A stretch of 64,000 nt of DNA from LC029 sp036676475 (lineage in GTDB: Bacteria > Bacillota > Bacilli > Aneurinibacillales > RAOX-1), in the NCBI GenBank assembly GCA_036676475.1, contig JAKFCU010000003.1, positions 1-64,000 of the forward strand, written 5' to 3'. The notes below the pieces were generated by a model. That model did no database searches. It had not been told where the DNA came from and worked only from the letters and a program-made list of their open reading frames with translations. Of this stretch, positions 8,758 to 17,006 are shown one piece after another. How positions within the stretch are numbered: position 1 is the stretch's first letter; each line of letters begins with the position of its first letter. The position numbers and the translations under genes are program-made.

Positions 8758-9243
8758 CTATAAAGGATGTATCTCTACTATAACCTGCTTCCCGCTTACT
8801 TGAATTCCCTTTTCTTGCTTCCCGCAATGGCTTAAATCTTTTACTATTTGCTGTGCTAGCGATTTAGCTGAATCGTTTTTCTTTCCCTCCAGAAGGATCT
8901 TGATCAGAACAGCATCCCCGGAAATGAGGATTCGCTCCGCTTGGCGCCTTTTCGTGTCGTAGTCATGATCTTCTATACTTTCATTGAGACGAATTCCCTT
9001 GGTTTTAAACCCTTTTTCAGCTTTTCGTTCTTTTTGCTTTTGCTTCTCCGTTTGCTTTTTAAAGTCTGCTCGATGAACAAGCTGACAAGGAGGGGGACTC
9101 GATGTTAAAGAAAGACAAATCAAATCCATCTTTTGCTCCTTAGCCATTTGAAGAGCTTCCTTCGTGGAAAGAATACCTAAGTCCTCTCCATTTAAGCCCA
9201 TTAATTGTACTTCAGAAGCCTTAATCTTTTCGTTCATAATCAT
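8758..9243 (-). CDS. Divergent IF-3 (InfC) paralogue
   Basis: The 161-residue product follows the whole course of translation initiation factor IF-3. NEKIKASEVQLMGLNGEDLGI matches the N-domain start, STKEALQMAKEQKMDL and PPPCQLVHRADFKK match the end of the N-domain, and a Lys-rich linker follows. The C-domain is GIRLNESIEDHDYDTKRRQAERIL to the end. Housekeeping infC is normally followed by rpmI-rplT; this copy stands alone and is strongly diverged (for example HRADFKK for YGKFK), so it is a paralogue rather than the main factor. Ribosome binding or a modified initiation function is inference. The ATG at 9243 has AAGGTGGG seven bases upstream. Confidence 0.8.
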   Translation of the reverse strand: MIMNEKIKASEVQLMGLNGEDLGILSTKEALQMAKEQKMDLICLSLTSSPPPCQLVHRADFKKQTEKQKQKERKAEKGFKTKGIRLNESIEDHDYDTKRRQAERILISGDAVLIKILLEGKKNDSAKSLAQQIVKDLSHCGKQEKGIQVSGKQVIVEIHPL

Positions 9244-9258
9244 ATATTAACCCACCTT

Positions 9259-9510
9259 TTAAACATGGTGCCTGTCACTTGTCGAATTTTGAATCACAAT
9301 CATTTTCTCTTGTTCTTGCCTTCCACTCACCTTATACGTAAGTGGTCCAAACTGGAATTCTACGGTTCCCCCTTTTTTCAGGGCATATATTCCAAGCTGA
9401 TATAAGGCCGAAACAATCAAACCCATGCTCCAGAAGAATAGATGATCTGATTTCTTTGGGTTAATGGGTATAGAAACATCTCTTGCTGTCTGATTAACGA
9501 GTGAATTCAT
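9259..9510 (-). CDS. Small single-span membrane protein, unknown function
   Basis: I place the start at the ATG at 9510 because AGGAGTAGGAGAGAATCAA precedes it; an upstream in-frame ATG at 9537 would put that site inside the gene. The 83-residue product has one membrane segment (HLFFWSMGLIVSALYQLGIYAL) and a short polar tail. The last residues (NSTSDRHHV) are encoded by a 20-bp sequence repeated elsewhere in the window at 45425. It ends 16 bp before the IF-3-like gene on the same strand. The two may form an operon. Family not recognised. Confidence 0.6.
   Translation of the reverse strand: MNSLVNQTARDVSIPINPKKSDHLFFWSMGLIVSALYQLGIYALKKGGTVEFQFGPLTYKVSGRQEQEKMIVIQNSTSDRHHV
9267..9286 (+). repeat. 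Dispersed 20-bp repeat, copy 1
   Basis: GGTGCCTGTCACTTGTCGAA occurs here and identically at 45425-45444. The first 12 bases are an imperfect palindrome and the last eight (TTGTCGAA) match a Spo0A-box consensus. Here it forms the 3' end of the small membrane protein gene. Confidence 0.75.
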
Positions 9511-9814
9511 TTGATTCTCTCCTACTCCTGTTGTCATGTTTGCTTTGATATAAATACGACACAGAGGAGGAAAAATCCTTTATTATCTATCAAACATTTC
9601 TTGTGGTTGATATTGATATTGATTTTAATTGAAGACGATCAAGTTATTATCCATAAACTCATTCCTGAACATAGTAGCAACAAACTCTAGCCATAAGAAA
9701 TGAGGAGCTCATCAGCTCCTCACATAGTTTGGGGGTAATTCCTTTGCTAATTGATCCGCAATAATGACCGCAGCGGAAGCTTCAATCGTTTCGAATCAAG
9801 CTGAATTCCTCTCC
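9511..9814. other. Intergenic region with a hairpin that may end the fru operon
   Basis: A perfect 8-bp stem (GAGGAGCT, loop CATC, AGCTCCTC) lies at 9702-9721, about 95 bp after the HPr stop on the minus strand. The T tract is poor, so termination is uncertain. Nothing else was recognised. Confidence 0.45.
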
Positions 9815-10075
9815 CTATTCATGAACTTGTTCCAATATAGCACCTAGTTCTTCAAGGGCAGTCTCTTCTTGTTCTCCATCAACTTCCAATGTGACTTCAT
9901 CCCCCTGTGCTACCGCTAACGTCATTAAACCCATAATGCTTTTTCCATTCACTTTTTTGCTTCCTCTGATCACATTTACTTGACATGCAAAGGAACTGGC
10001 TTTCTGAACAAATACCGTTGCTGGACGGGCATGCAGACCGGATGGATTTTGTATTGTGAAAGTTTTTGTTACCAT
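9815..10075 (-). CDS. HPr-like phosphocarrier protein of the fructose operon
   Basis: An 86-residue HPr-family protein. The active-site His lies in PSGLHARPATVFVQKAS (His15 region) and the regulatory serine in NGKSIMGLMTLA (Ser46 region), so both the PTS phosphotransfer and the HPr-kinase site are kept. It carries phosphate from enzyme I to EIIA domains. It lies 15 bp downstream of fruA and has its own GGAGATGAA-type site. An HPr gene in the fru operon instead of beside ptsI suggests either a dedicated fructose carrier or the organism's only HPr in an unusual place; the window cannot tell which. Confidence 0.9.
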   Translation of the reverse strand: MVTKTFTIQNPSGLHARPATVFVQKASSFACQVNVIRGSKKVNGKSIMGLMTLAVAQGDEVTLEVDGEQEETALEELGAILEQVHE

Positions 10076-10090
10076 AGTAAATTCATCTCC

Positions 10091-11971
10091 TTAATCAATC
10101 TTCTTTTTTAGTAGGTTTATCATAAGCGCCGTGACCAACGTTCCAGCAGCTATGGCAACTAGATATAACCCCATGTTACCGATAACCGGTAATACGAATA
10201 ATCCTCCATGGGGAGCGGGCAACGTAGCTCCAAAAAACATGGAGAGACCGCCAGCTATCGCCGAACCTACCATAATCGATGGAATCACTTTGGCCGGATC
10301 AGCAGCAGCAAATGGGATGGCACCCTCTGTAATGAAGGAGGCTCCAAGAACATAAGCCGTCTTCCCAGCTTGCCGTTCATCTTCGGTAAACTTATTTTTA
10401 AATAATGTTGTTGCCAAGGCAAGGCCTAACGGCGGGGTCATCCCGGCAGCCATGATGGCGGCATGAGGCATGTAATTACCGTCGGCAATCATGGCAACTC
10501 CAAACGTAAATGCTGCTTTATTAACTGGTCCTCCCATATCAAAGGCCATCATGGCACCCAAGAGAGCCCCCAAAAGAATAGCGTTCCCTTGTCCCATATT
10601 TTTCAGCCAATCGCCAAGAGCCGTATTGATAGCGGCAACCGGTTCAGAAATCACGAAAATCATAATCAAACCGGTAGACAAGATGCCCAACAATGGATAG
10701 AGCAGCATCGGTTTCAGTCCCTCTAGGGTAGCTGGTAATCCTGCGAGTGCTTTCTTTAATCCCACCACAATATATCCTGCTAAAAACCCAGCGATAATTC
10801 CGCCTAAGAATCCAGCGCCAGACGTTGCGGCCAACATTCCTCCCACCATACCGGGAGCCAATCCTGGGCGATCCGCTATGCTCATCGCGATGAATCCTGC
10901 CAAAATCGGAACCATCAATCCAAAGGCTGTTCCGCCTCCAATATCCATCAATACTTTAGCTAGCGGATGAAAGGATGGATCCTTCGGATCGAAGGCTTTT
11001 ATCCCGAACATGAAGCTGAGAGCAATGATAATCCCGCCCCCCACAACAAAGGGCAGCATATTGGAAACACCGTTCATTAAATGTTTGTAAAAAGCCGATT
11101 GCTTGCTTTTCTTTTCAGCCTTTGCTTGCGAGACCTGTTCTGAAAAAGAAGATTGCCCTTGATAAATGGGACCCTTTTGTTTAACGGCCTGCTCCAACAG
11201 TTCTTCCGCATTGCGAATCCCCTGTGCAACCGGGACTTCAATTACCACTTTACCCTTAAAGCGATCCATTTCCACTTGTTTGTCAGCGGCCACGATGATG
11301 GCGGTCGCTTCTTCAATTTCTTGTGCGGTTAGCTCGTTCTTTACGCCACCAGAACCATTGGTTTCGACTTTAATCCAGATTCCCAATTGTTCCGCTTTCT
11401 TTTTGAGTGCATCAGCGGCCATATAGGTGTGGGCAATTCCCGTTGGGCATGCCGTTACAGCCAACACCTTAACCCTATTTGGTGCAGCATCTGCAGGCGT
11501 TACTTCCCCATCCAATTCTTGTTCTTTCATTAAAATGAGCTCGATAACCTGCTTTGCGCTTTCAGCTTGAAGGAGCTGCTTTCGAAAATCTTCATCCATC
11601 AGTAGTTCTGATAGTCGTGCCAAGGTTTGCAAGTGAGCTTGATTGGCATCCGCGGTCGCTGCAATCATAAAGAAGAGATGAGCTTTTTGTCCGTCAAGAG
11701 AGTTGTAATCGATCCCTTCTTTGGAATAACCAAAAGCGATGCTTGGTATTTTTACGGCTGCCGTCTTCGCATGAGGAATAGCAATTCCTTCCCCAATACC
11801 AGTGGATCCATGAGCTTCACGGGCTAATATGGCTTTTTTCATTTCATCCCTGTTATGAAGACGACCCGCAGCATTTAGTTTGGCAATCAATTCATCAATC
11901 ACGCCATTTTTAGTGTTTGCCTTCAATGGAAGAATCATGATATCTTCCTTCATTAAATCCGTTATGCGCAT
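10091..11971 (-). CDS. fruA: Fructose-specific PTS enzyme IIABC
   Basis: The 626-residue protein has all three PTS domains in order. EIIA is at about 1-145 with phospho-His in GIAIPHAKT. EIIB is at about 165-265 with phospho-Cys in VTACPTGIAHTYMAA. The EIIC membrane domain is at about 300-626, with many spans and the conserved AFDMGGPVNKAAF and ITEGAIPFAAADP segments. It imports fructose while phosphorylating it to fructose-1-phosphate, the substrate of the adjacent FruK. Its AAGGGGTG site lies inside the end of fruK and the genes are 1 bp apart. It is the third gene of fruR-fruK-fruA-HPr. Confidence 0.97.
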   Translation of the reverse strand: MRITDLMKEDIMILPLKANTKNGVIDELIAKLNAAGRLHNRDEMKKAILAREAHGSTGIGEGIAIPHAKTAAVKIPSIAFGYSKEGIDYNSLDGQKAHLFFMIAATADANQAHLQTLARLSELLMDEDFRKQLLQAESAKQVIELILMKEQELDGEVTPADAAPNRVKVLAVTACPTGIAHTYMAADALKKKAEQLGIWIKVETNGSGGVKNELTAQEIEEATAIIVAADKQVEMDRFKGKVVIEVPVAQGIRNAEELLEQAVKQKGPIYQGQSSFSEQVSQAKAEKKSKQSAFYKHLMNGVSNMLPFVVGGGIIIALSFMFGIKAFDPKDPSFHPLAKVLMDIGGGTAFGLMVPILAGFIAMSIADRPGLAPGMVGGMLAATSGAGFLGGIIAGFLAGYIVVGLKKALAGLPATLEGLKPMLLYPLLGILSTGLIMIFVISEPVAAINTALGDWLKNMGQGNAILLGALLGAMMAFDMGGPVNKAAFTFGVAMIADGNYMPHAAIMAAGMTPPLGLALATTLFKNKFTEDERQAGKTAYVLGASFITEGAIPFAAADPAKVIPSIMVGSAIAGGLSMFFGATLPAPHGGLFVLPVIGNMGLYLVAIAAGTLVTALMINLLKKKID

Positions 11972-11972
11972 G

Positions 11973-12899
11973 TTAACACCCCTTTTCGGTAATTTCAGTT
12001 ATGATAATACGAGGCAAAAATTGCTGTATTTTTTCTGGTGTACAAAAGCCTTTGGACAAGGCTGTCGTACTGCCTGCGGCAACAGCATATTGAAACGCTT
12101 TAGCCACTTGTCCCGTTTTCACATAGTAGAAAAGAAAACCTGCAACCATGGAATCACCAGCACCGATCGAGTTTACCGGTTCACTAGGAGGAATTTGGGC
12201 CAAAAAGGCTTGCTGTGAATTGACAAAAACCGCTCCTTCTCCTGCCATAGAAACGATGACATTTTCCGCACCTAATTGAATCGCTTTGCGACCATAAATG
12301 ATTGCGTCCTGTGGAGAGGTAATCTTCACTCCAAATAACTCCCCTAATTCATGATGATTCGGCTTAATCAAGAAAGGGTGTTGGGATAGGCTGTTCCTCA
12401 AGGCTTGCCCTTTGGTATCAAGGAAAATGCGTACTCTTCTTGTCTGAAGGTGTTGGATTATCCGTTGATAAATATCTGTTGGCAAACAATCAGGCACACT
12501 TCCCGCAAGAACCAGGAAATCCTCATCCGTCAACTTCTCTAGCTGTTCGAAAAGTTCATGCAAAGCCGGCTCCGATATTCGGGGAGAAACCCCGGTAATT
12601 TCGGTCTCCACAGAGGATTTCAACTTCATGTTAATTCGAGAATCCTCTGCAATCTGTATCAATTGATGAGCAATACCTTGCTGATTGATTTGCCCCCTGA
12701 TGAAGTCTCCTGTAAATCCTCCGACAAATCCTAAAATCATACTCTCCATTCCCAGGTTCTTTAGAACTTTGGATACATTGATCCCTTTACCGCCTTCCAC
12801 CTTCCACTCGTTTTGAACCTGGTTGATGGTTCCTTCCGTAAAGTCCAAGAGCCTAATATGGTAGTCAATTGAGGGATTTAGGGTCAGCGTGTAGATCAT
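11973..12899 (-). CDS. fruK: 1-Phosphofructokinase
   Basis: A PfkB-family sugar kinase of 308 residues. The substrate-binding GGKGINVSKVLKNLG lies near residue 38, and the catalytic signature NSIGAGDSMVAGFLFY near residue 245 contains the base Asp. It phosphorylates fructose-1-phosphate to fructose-1,6-bisphosphate. The ATG overlaps the stop of fruR by four bases (ATGA), indicating coupling. Length and order fit the standard Bacillales fructose operon. Confidence 0.95.
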   Translation of the reverse strand: MIYTLTLNPSIDYHIRLLDFTEGTINQVQNEWKVEGGKGINVSKVLKNLGMESMILGFVGGFTGDFIRGQINQQGIAHQLIQIAEDSRINMKLKSSVETEITGVSPRISEPALHELFEQLEKLTDEDFLVLAGSVPDCLPTDIYQRIIQHLQTRRVRIFLDTKGQALRNSLSQHPFLIKPNHHELGELFGVKITSPQDAIIYGRKAIQLGAENVIVSMAGEGAVFVNSQQAFLAQIPPSEPVNSIGAGDSMVAGFLFYYVKTGQVAKAFQYAVAAGSTTALSKGFCTPEKIQQFLPRIIITEITEKGC

Positions 12900-13651
12900 G
12901 TTGTTATCACCGCTTCTACTTTTGTAAGTTTACGATATTGGTCTAGAACCTGTTGATCCAGACCATTATCTGTAATGATCTGGACCTGGTTTAGGTCAGC
13001 TACCTTAGCAAAGGATATTCGAGAAAATTTATCGGAATCACAAAGAACATATTGTTCGTCTGAAAACTGCAAAGCCAGTTGTTTAATATAGGCTTCATCC
13101 GGATCGGGCGTGGTTAATCCATGTCGCAGATGTACCGAATTCATCCCCAAAAAACATTTATCGAACCGGAATTGACTGATAGATTTAATCGCTTCAGGCC
13201 CAACTAAAGCCAATGTACCCGTTTTCAATTCGCCGCCTAACAAAATCGTTTTGATATTTCGTTTGAGCAAATCGAGAACGATGTGGATGGAACTTGTGAC
13301 CACCACAATGTTCTGCGGCAAATAGGGTACCATTTGGGATGTGGTTGTGCCTGCATCGATAAAAACGGTATCCCGGTCATTTATCAATTGAGCTGCGTAT
13401 TTAGCAATCGTAATCTTCTCTTTCTCCTGCTTCACCGCTTTTTCATGAACTGTGGGTTCCTCTATCTTCTGATGAATAGCTGAAGCGCCTCCATGTACTC
13501 GGATTAAGAGGTGATTCTCTTCCAGTTCACTAAGGTCCCGACGAAGAGTCGATTCTGATGCCTCTGTCAGTTCAACCAACTCTTGAATACGAACGACGCT
13601 TTTTTCCTTTAATAAATTCAAAATCAATTGGTGGCGTTCAGGCGTTAACAC
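12896..13651 (-). CDS. fruR: DeoR-family repressor of the fructose operon
   Basis: The 251-residue protein starts with a DeoR winged helix (MLTPERHQLILNLLKEKS, then TEASESTLRRDLSELEE). A sugar-phosphate sensing domain follows, with AKYAAQLINDRDTVFIDAGTT, ILLGGELK and LGMNSVHLRHGLTTPD. FruR-type regulators are relieved by fructose phosphates. The GTG start at 13651 follows GGAAAGGGGGG. The upstream region carries five 10-bp tandem repeats overlapping the promoter, most simply its own operator (autoregulation). Confidence 0.93.
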   Translation of the reverse strand: MLTPERHQLILNLLKEKSVVRIQELVELTEASESTLRRDLSELEENHLLIRVHGGASAIHQKIEEPTVHEKAVKQEKEKITIAKYAAQLINDRDTVFIDAGTTTSQMVPYLPQNIVVVTSSIHIVLDLLKRNIKTILLGGELKTGTLALVGPEAIKSISQFRFDKCFLGMNSVHLRHGLTTPDPDEAYIKQLALQFSDEQYVLCDSDKFSRISFAKVADLNQVQIITDNGLDQQVLDQYRKLTKVEAVITT

Positions 13652-13698
13652 GTCTTTGCCCCCCTTTCCTTCTAAGGAATATCTAATGGAATAATTTC

Positions 13699-13727
13699 AT
13701 TCTACAATACTAATCATTCAAAATCAA
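13699..13727 (-). promoter_or_regulatory. Sigma-A-type promoter of the fru operon
   Basis: On the minus strand, TTGATT (13727-13722) and TAGAAT (13704-13699) are separated by 17 bp. The -35 element lies inside the repeat array, so a bound repressor would block polymerase. Confidence 0.65.
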
Positions 13728-13760
13728 TCATTTTCAATCAATATCAGTCATGTTCAATCA
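13711..13760 (-). promoter_or_regulatory. Tandem decamer operator array, probable FruR sites
   Basis: Read on the minus strand the 50 bp are five consecutive 10-mers: TGATTGAACA, TGACTGATAT, TGATTGAAAA, TGATTGATTT, TGAATGATTA. The consensus is TGATTGAwwW. The 10-bp period puts all copies on one face of the helix. Position upstream of fruR and overlap with the promoter identify it as the likely FruR operator. Confidence 0.7.
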
Positions 13761-13831
13761 AAATATTTTTGCTTATCACGCATGGAACCAAAAACAACCC
13801 CAAACAAGTTGTTCGGAGTTGTTAATGCAAA

Positions 13832-14014
13832 CTAATTTTTGATCATTTCTTTAATAAGTGCTTTCACTGTATCTTTCCCTAATTCTCTTGAAGCTGTTGA
13901 ATCTGGACAAGGTCCATACATCTCCTGCATTTTTTTCTGATAATCTAAACGTATTAAGGTAAAGCGAAGCGATTCCATAGAAATCATTTGTTGATCGGCC
14001 CTGTTCTTGCCCAC
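13832..14014 (-). CDS. Small hypothetical protein (60 aa)
   Basis: The GTG start at 14014 is preceded by a strong AGGAGGG site eight bases away, which supports translation. The product is soluble, helix-forming and mixed in charge (ESLRFTLIRLDYQKKMQEM, then ELGKDTVKALIKEMIKN), with one cysteine. Family not recognised. It lies upstream of and divergent from a secreted/membrane protein gene. Confidence 0.6.
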   Translation of the reverse strand: MGKNRADQQMISMESLRFTLIRLDYQKKMQEMYGPCPDSTASRELGKDTVKALIKEMIKN

Positions 14015-14156
14015 TAAAGATCCCTCCTGAATCCAGCCTATCTTCTATATCGGCAAAAAGGAGTGAGCAGAATAGCATAATTTGGCTTAAAAGTAGAAGA
14101 TATTGTATTTAGTTTACAAAAAGTGCAGTCAAGTTTTCTCATCTGAACTTACCGCT

Positions 14157-14185
14157 TTGATTCCTTAGTAGATTTCCATTATAAT
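14157..14185 (+). promoter_or_regulatory. Sigma-A promoter of the Gly-rich membrane protein gene
   Basis: TTGATT (14157-14162), a 17-bp spacer and a perfect TATAAT (14180-14185), 31 bp upstream of the ATG at 14217. Confidence 0.75.
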
Positions 14186-14216
14186 AAAACTATCAAGTAA
14201 GGAGGAGAACAATAGA

Positions 14217-14657
14217 ATGTTTAAAAAATTACTCGTATTTTTTGTTGCTTTTGCCTTTATTTTTGCTCCAAGTGGATTGATGGGAGTAGATGAAGCTAGT
14301 GCTGCAAAATCCTACAAGTCTGGAAAAAAATCATTTAATACAAACACCAATAATAACGATTCAGTAACAAATTCATCTACTAATAAACAAGGAACAACGT
14401 CTACACCGCAAAGCCCGGCTAAAAGTCCATCTGTGGCTAAGCCAAGTACAGGCGGATTTATGAAAGGTATTTTGTTAGGGGGACTAGCCGGATTATTATT
14501 AGGCAGTATGTTAGATGATCTAGGTTCTCTCGGAACCATTTTAGCCCTCATCGTTAACATCCTGGCTGTTGTGGGAATTATTATGATTGTACGTAAACTT
14601 TATCTGCATTTTGCAAATGAACGTAAGAAGAAGGACTACCAGGCATGGAAGAGATAA
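14217..14657 (+). CDS. Signal-peptide membrane protein with Asn/Ser/Thr linker
   Basis: The 146 residues comprise a signal peptide (FFVAFAFIFAPSGLMG, cut near ASAA), a low-complexity linker rich in Asn, Ser, Thr and Pro, and two hydrophobic stretches: GFMKGILLGGLAGLLLGSML and LGTILALIVNILAVVGIIMI. A basic cytoplasmic tail ends it. The layout resembles the N-terminal half of Tim44-like membrane proteins, but the Tim44 domain itself is absent. TAAGGAGG precedes the ATG. It overlaps the next gene by 13 bp, so the two are coupled. Confidence 0.8.
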   Translation: MFKKLLVFFVAFAFIFAPSGLMGVDEASAAKSYKSGKKSFNTNTNNNDSVTNSSTNKQGTTSTPQSPAKSPSVAKPSTGGFMKGILLGGLAGLLLGSMLDDLGSLGTILALIVNILAVVGIIMIVRKLYLHFANERKKKDYQAWKR

Positions 14658-14941
14658 AAATTTCGGAGCAAGACGTTATCAATGCCATCTGTCTATATAC
14701 AGCAGACAAAAGGCACATCTCCCCTCAGGAGGTAAACGTAGAATTGATGTGGGATGAGGATTATGGTTTTTCTGCAGAAGTCTATGTCTTTGGAAGGCAG
14801 CAAGTACTTATCCAAGCCAATATGATTGAAGCTATTCGGTTTTGGCTTCACTCTGTATTGAAGCGCGATCCTTTCGCAGCTGCCCTTGAACTAGTACTTA
14901 ATGATGAGGAAGGCATTATCGCTTTTGCGCGATATCACTAA
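14645..14941 (+). CDS. DUF2653 (YxcD-like) protein
   Basis: A 98-residue soluble protein with the DUF2653 pattern: VINAICLYTADKRHISPQEVNVEL, a WDEDYGFSAEVYV strand and a C-terminal helix (MIEAIRFWLHSVLKRDPF). The function of the family is unknown. The start lies within the 3' end of the upstream membrane protein gene (13-bp overlap); a GGCATGGAAGAG context shows reinitiation is likely. A strong terminator follows. Confidence 0.75.
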   Translation: MEEIKISEQDVINAICLYTADKRHISPQEVNVELMWDEDYGFSAEVYVFGRQQVLIQANMIEAIRFWLHSVLKRDPFAAALELVLNDEEGIIAFARYH

Positions 14942-14943
14942 AT

Positions 14944-14991
14944 AAAAAAGGAAAAACACCATTCTTTCCGGATGGTGTTTTTCCTTTTTTT
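14944..14991. terminator. Bidirectional intrinsic terminator
   Basis: AAAAAAGGAAAAACACCAT pairs with ATGGTGTTTTTCCTTTTTT. It serves the DUF2653 gene on the plus strand and the metallophosphoesterase gene on the minus strand. Confidence 0.9.
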
Positions 14992-15028
14992 AGCTTTAAA
15001 TATATGAGCTTTATTTTAAACCAAACTT

Positions 15029-16144
15029 TTAATCAAAATGAATATTGATTTGGACGATTTCTGATCTACTGCCGATCCGCAAAGGTGGTCCCCAGAATCC
15101 AAATCCGGAAGAGACGACGACATGAAGGTCGTTTTTCTTCAAGTATCCCCAATCCAATTCATACATCTTCTTGGTGATAAGATGATTCGGAGCCATTTGA
15201 CCACGGTGGGTATGTCCAGATAGCATAACATCGATGCCATGGGATACGGCTTGATCAAGATGGTACGGTTGATGGTCCATCAGGATCAGGGGTACCGTTT
15301 TGTCAACTATTGCTCCAGTAAGCAGTTCTTCCAAGGTCTTACGATTTTTATCCGTTCGATCCTTTCGACCAATAATATAGAAGCAATCCTCTACTTTGAC
15401 GACCTCATCCATCAAAATATTGACATCAATGGCTTTCATTTGCTCCAAAAACTCCGGGATTCTTCCCCCATAGTATTCATGATTTCCTAAAACCCCATAT
15501 ACGCCCAAAGAGGCTTTCATTTTTTTCATTACTTCCCCCATTTTTTTTTGGATGAATGGAGTAGGTTCATCATCAATAATGTCCCCGGGCAAAAGGATAA
15601 GATCTGGTTTAAGGGCTATGATCCCTTTCACAAGTCGCTGTAAATGGGCTTTACCTGATAGAGTTCCAAAATGCATGTCAGATGCCATGGCAATTCGAAG
15701 ATTTTTCAGGTGTCCAGCTTTCTTGGGGATCTTGAATTCATAGGTTCGAACAACCGGGCTATAAGCATTGATTGTTCCATAGGCCAAAATGATGAGAAAA
15801 TTAATAATTGTAAAAGTCCCAGTCCAAAATATGCTTGTTTCCATTGGAATATCCCAAAAATATAATAGCATAACGATGAAATCAGCAATCGGAAGCAGGA
15901 TGAGCGCATATTGCACCACAGCCATCCAATAGGCTCCGATAATCTTAAAAATAGTAAATCGTGGTCCGAATCGGGCTAAAAAATAGGAGTAGGATAAAAA
16001 ACCTATACCTAGAACATATAAATACATATGGTCAAAATGAATTACGGTAGTTAACCAAACCCAACCATTCCAACCGATGTAAAGCACAAGCGTATGATAA
16101 ACGAGAAGAATCCCCAGTAAATTAAACCAAAAACGCGACTTCAT
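15029..16144 (-). CDS. Membrane-anchored metallophosphoesterase
   Basis: Residues 1-135 hold about four transmembrane segments. From about 150 the calcineurin-like phosphoesterase motifs follow in order: MASDMHFG, LLPGDIIDD, LGNHEYYGG, LMDHQPYH and SGHTHRGQM. All metal ligands are present, so the enzyme should be active. The family resembles Bacillus YkuE/YkoQ-type phosphoesterases, some of which act on UDP-sugar lipids, but the substrate is not readable here. It is monocistronic. Confidence 0.88.
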   Translation of the reverse strand: MKSRFWFNLLGILLVYHTLVLYIGWNGWVWLTTVIHFDHMYLYVLGIGFLSYSYFLARFGPRFTIFKIIGAYWMAVVQYALILLPIADFIVMLLYFWDIPMETSIFWTGTFTIINFLIILAYGTINAYSPVVRTYEFKIPKKAGHLKNLRIAMASDMHFGTLSGKAHLQRLVKGIIALKPDLILLPGDIIDDEPTPFIQKKMGEVMKKMKASLGVYGVLGNHEYYGGRIPEFLEQMKAIDVNILMDEVVKVEDCFYIIGRKDRTDKNRKTLEELLTGAIVDKTVPLILMDHQPYHLDQAVSHGIDVMLSGHTHRGQMAPNHLITKKMYELDWGYLKKNDLHVVVSSGFGFWGPPLRIGSRSEIVQINIHFD

Positions 16145-16254
16145 CCTATACCCCCAGCTTGATTATCTTTATCTTGTACTCGTTAGTTTTTTTACCATAT
16201 TCCTTGCAGGCAACAGCCCCCATATTTTTAGGGAGAGGGGTTAAAAATGAATAA

Positions 16255-16280
16255 ACCGAGAGTGCAGTTACACGCTCGGT
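16255..16280 (-). terminator. Intrinsic terminator overlapping the end of the GNAT gene
   Basis: ACCGAGCGTG and CACTCTCGGT form the stem on the minus strand, followed by TTTATTCATTTTT. The stop codon lies inside the loop region. Confidence 0.7.
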
Positions 16281-16957
16281 ATCCTAACGCAGATCCCCAT
16301 GATTTGCAGACATTCATGGAGTATTCGCTCATTAATTTGATTTATCAACCCATATTTTCCTATATACATGGAATAAATGATATTCATTAACTCTACTGTT
16401 TCTATATCAACCCCCTGAATTAGCTTAATAAAAAGATTTAATGGGACAGCGGATTCCTCGGCATGCAAAGGAGGTTGTACATATGGGAAATGGGAAGCAT
16501 GATGATAACCATTCTTTTCAAAAAAGCGATTTCGTTTGATACACTCTATTCTCTCATGTTCGGTAGACATACTCTCCATCTGTTCGGCTTCCAAAATGAT
16601 CGATCGAAGCGATTCGTATCCTGCTTGTAAAGCATTCTCTTGTAACCAATCTTCCATTTTCGCAAGGGTTTGCGACCCTATACCATGGTTCTGATAGGAA
16701 GGATCCGTTCCAATATAGACAATAAATCCCGAATTAACCCCTGAAAAATAATGGGCTGTAGCGAACGAAACCACTTTGGTTTGATCGAGACCAACTAAAA
16801 ATCGAAAGGACTGAGAAGCATCCTTTAGAGTGGTCTGCAGGCTTTTGATCAATACAGCATGAGGCTCCCGTACTTCAATAGGAAAAATTCGGTCATAAAG
16901 GTCAAAAATATCCATTAATATCTCTTCTTTTGGATCAATGATTTCATGCCAAATCAT
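16268..16957 (-). CDS. GNAT-family N-acetyltransferase
   Basis: The 229-residue protein contains the acetyl-CoA loop region SYQNHGIGSQTLAKMEDWL (about residues 85-105), preceded by the strand GFIVYIGTDP, as in GNAT folds. A later helix ECIKRNRFFEKNGYHHAS is typical of motif B. A C-terminal extension of about 60 residues has no recognised domain. The start follows GGAGGAACGATT. Substrate unknown. Confidence 0.8.
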   Translation of the reverse strand: MIWHEIIDPKEEILMDIFDLYDRIFPIEVREPHAVLIKSLQTTLKDASQSFRFLVGLDQTKVVSFATAHYFSGVNSGFIVYIGTDPSYQNHGIGSQTLAKMEDWLQENALQAGYESLRSIILEAEQMESMSTEHERIECIKRNRFFEKNGYHHASHFPYVQPPLHAEESAVPLNLFIKLIQGVDIETVELMNIIYSMYIGKYGLINQINERILHECLQIMGICVRIPSV

Positions 16958-17006
16958 AATCGTTCCTCCATTTAAGGTAGTTGGATGTGTACCATGGCTC
17001 CTTCAC

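Noticed and set aside
9711..9800. 27-codon open stretch (minus) reading FETIEASAAVIIADQLAKEL
   Set aside because: It looks protein-like and might be a gene remnant after HPr, but it has no start and I cannot match it to a family.
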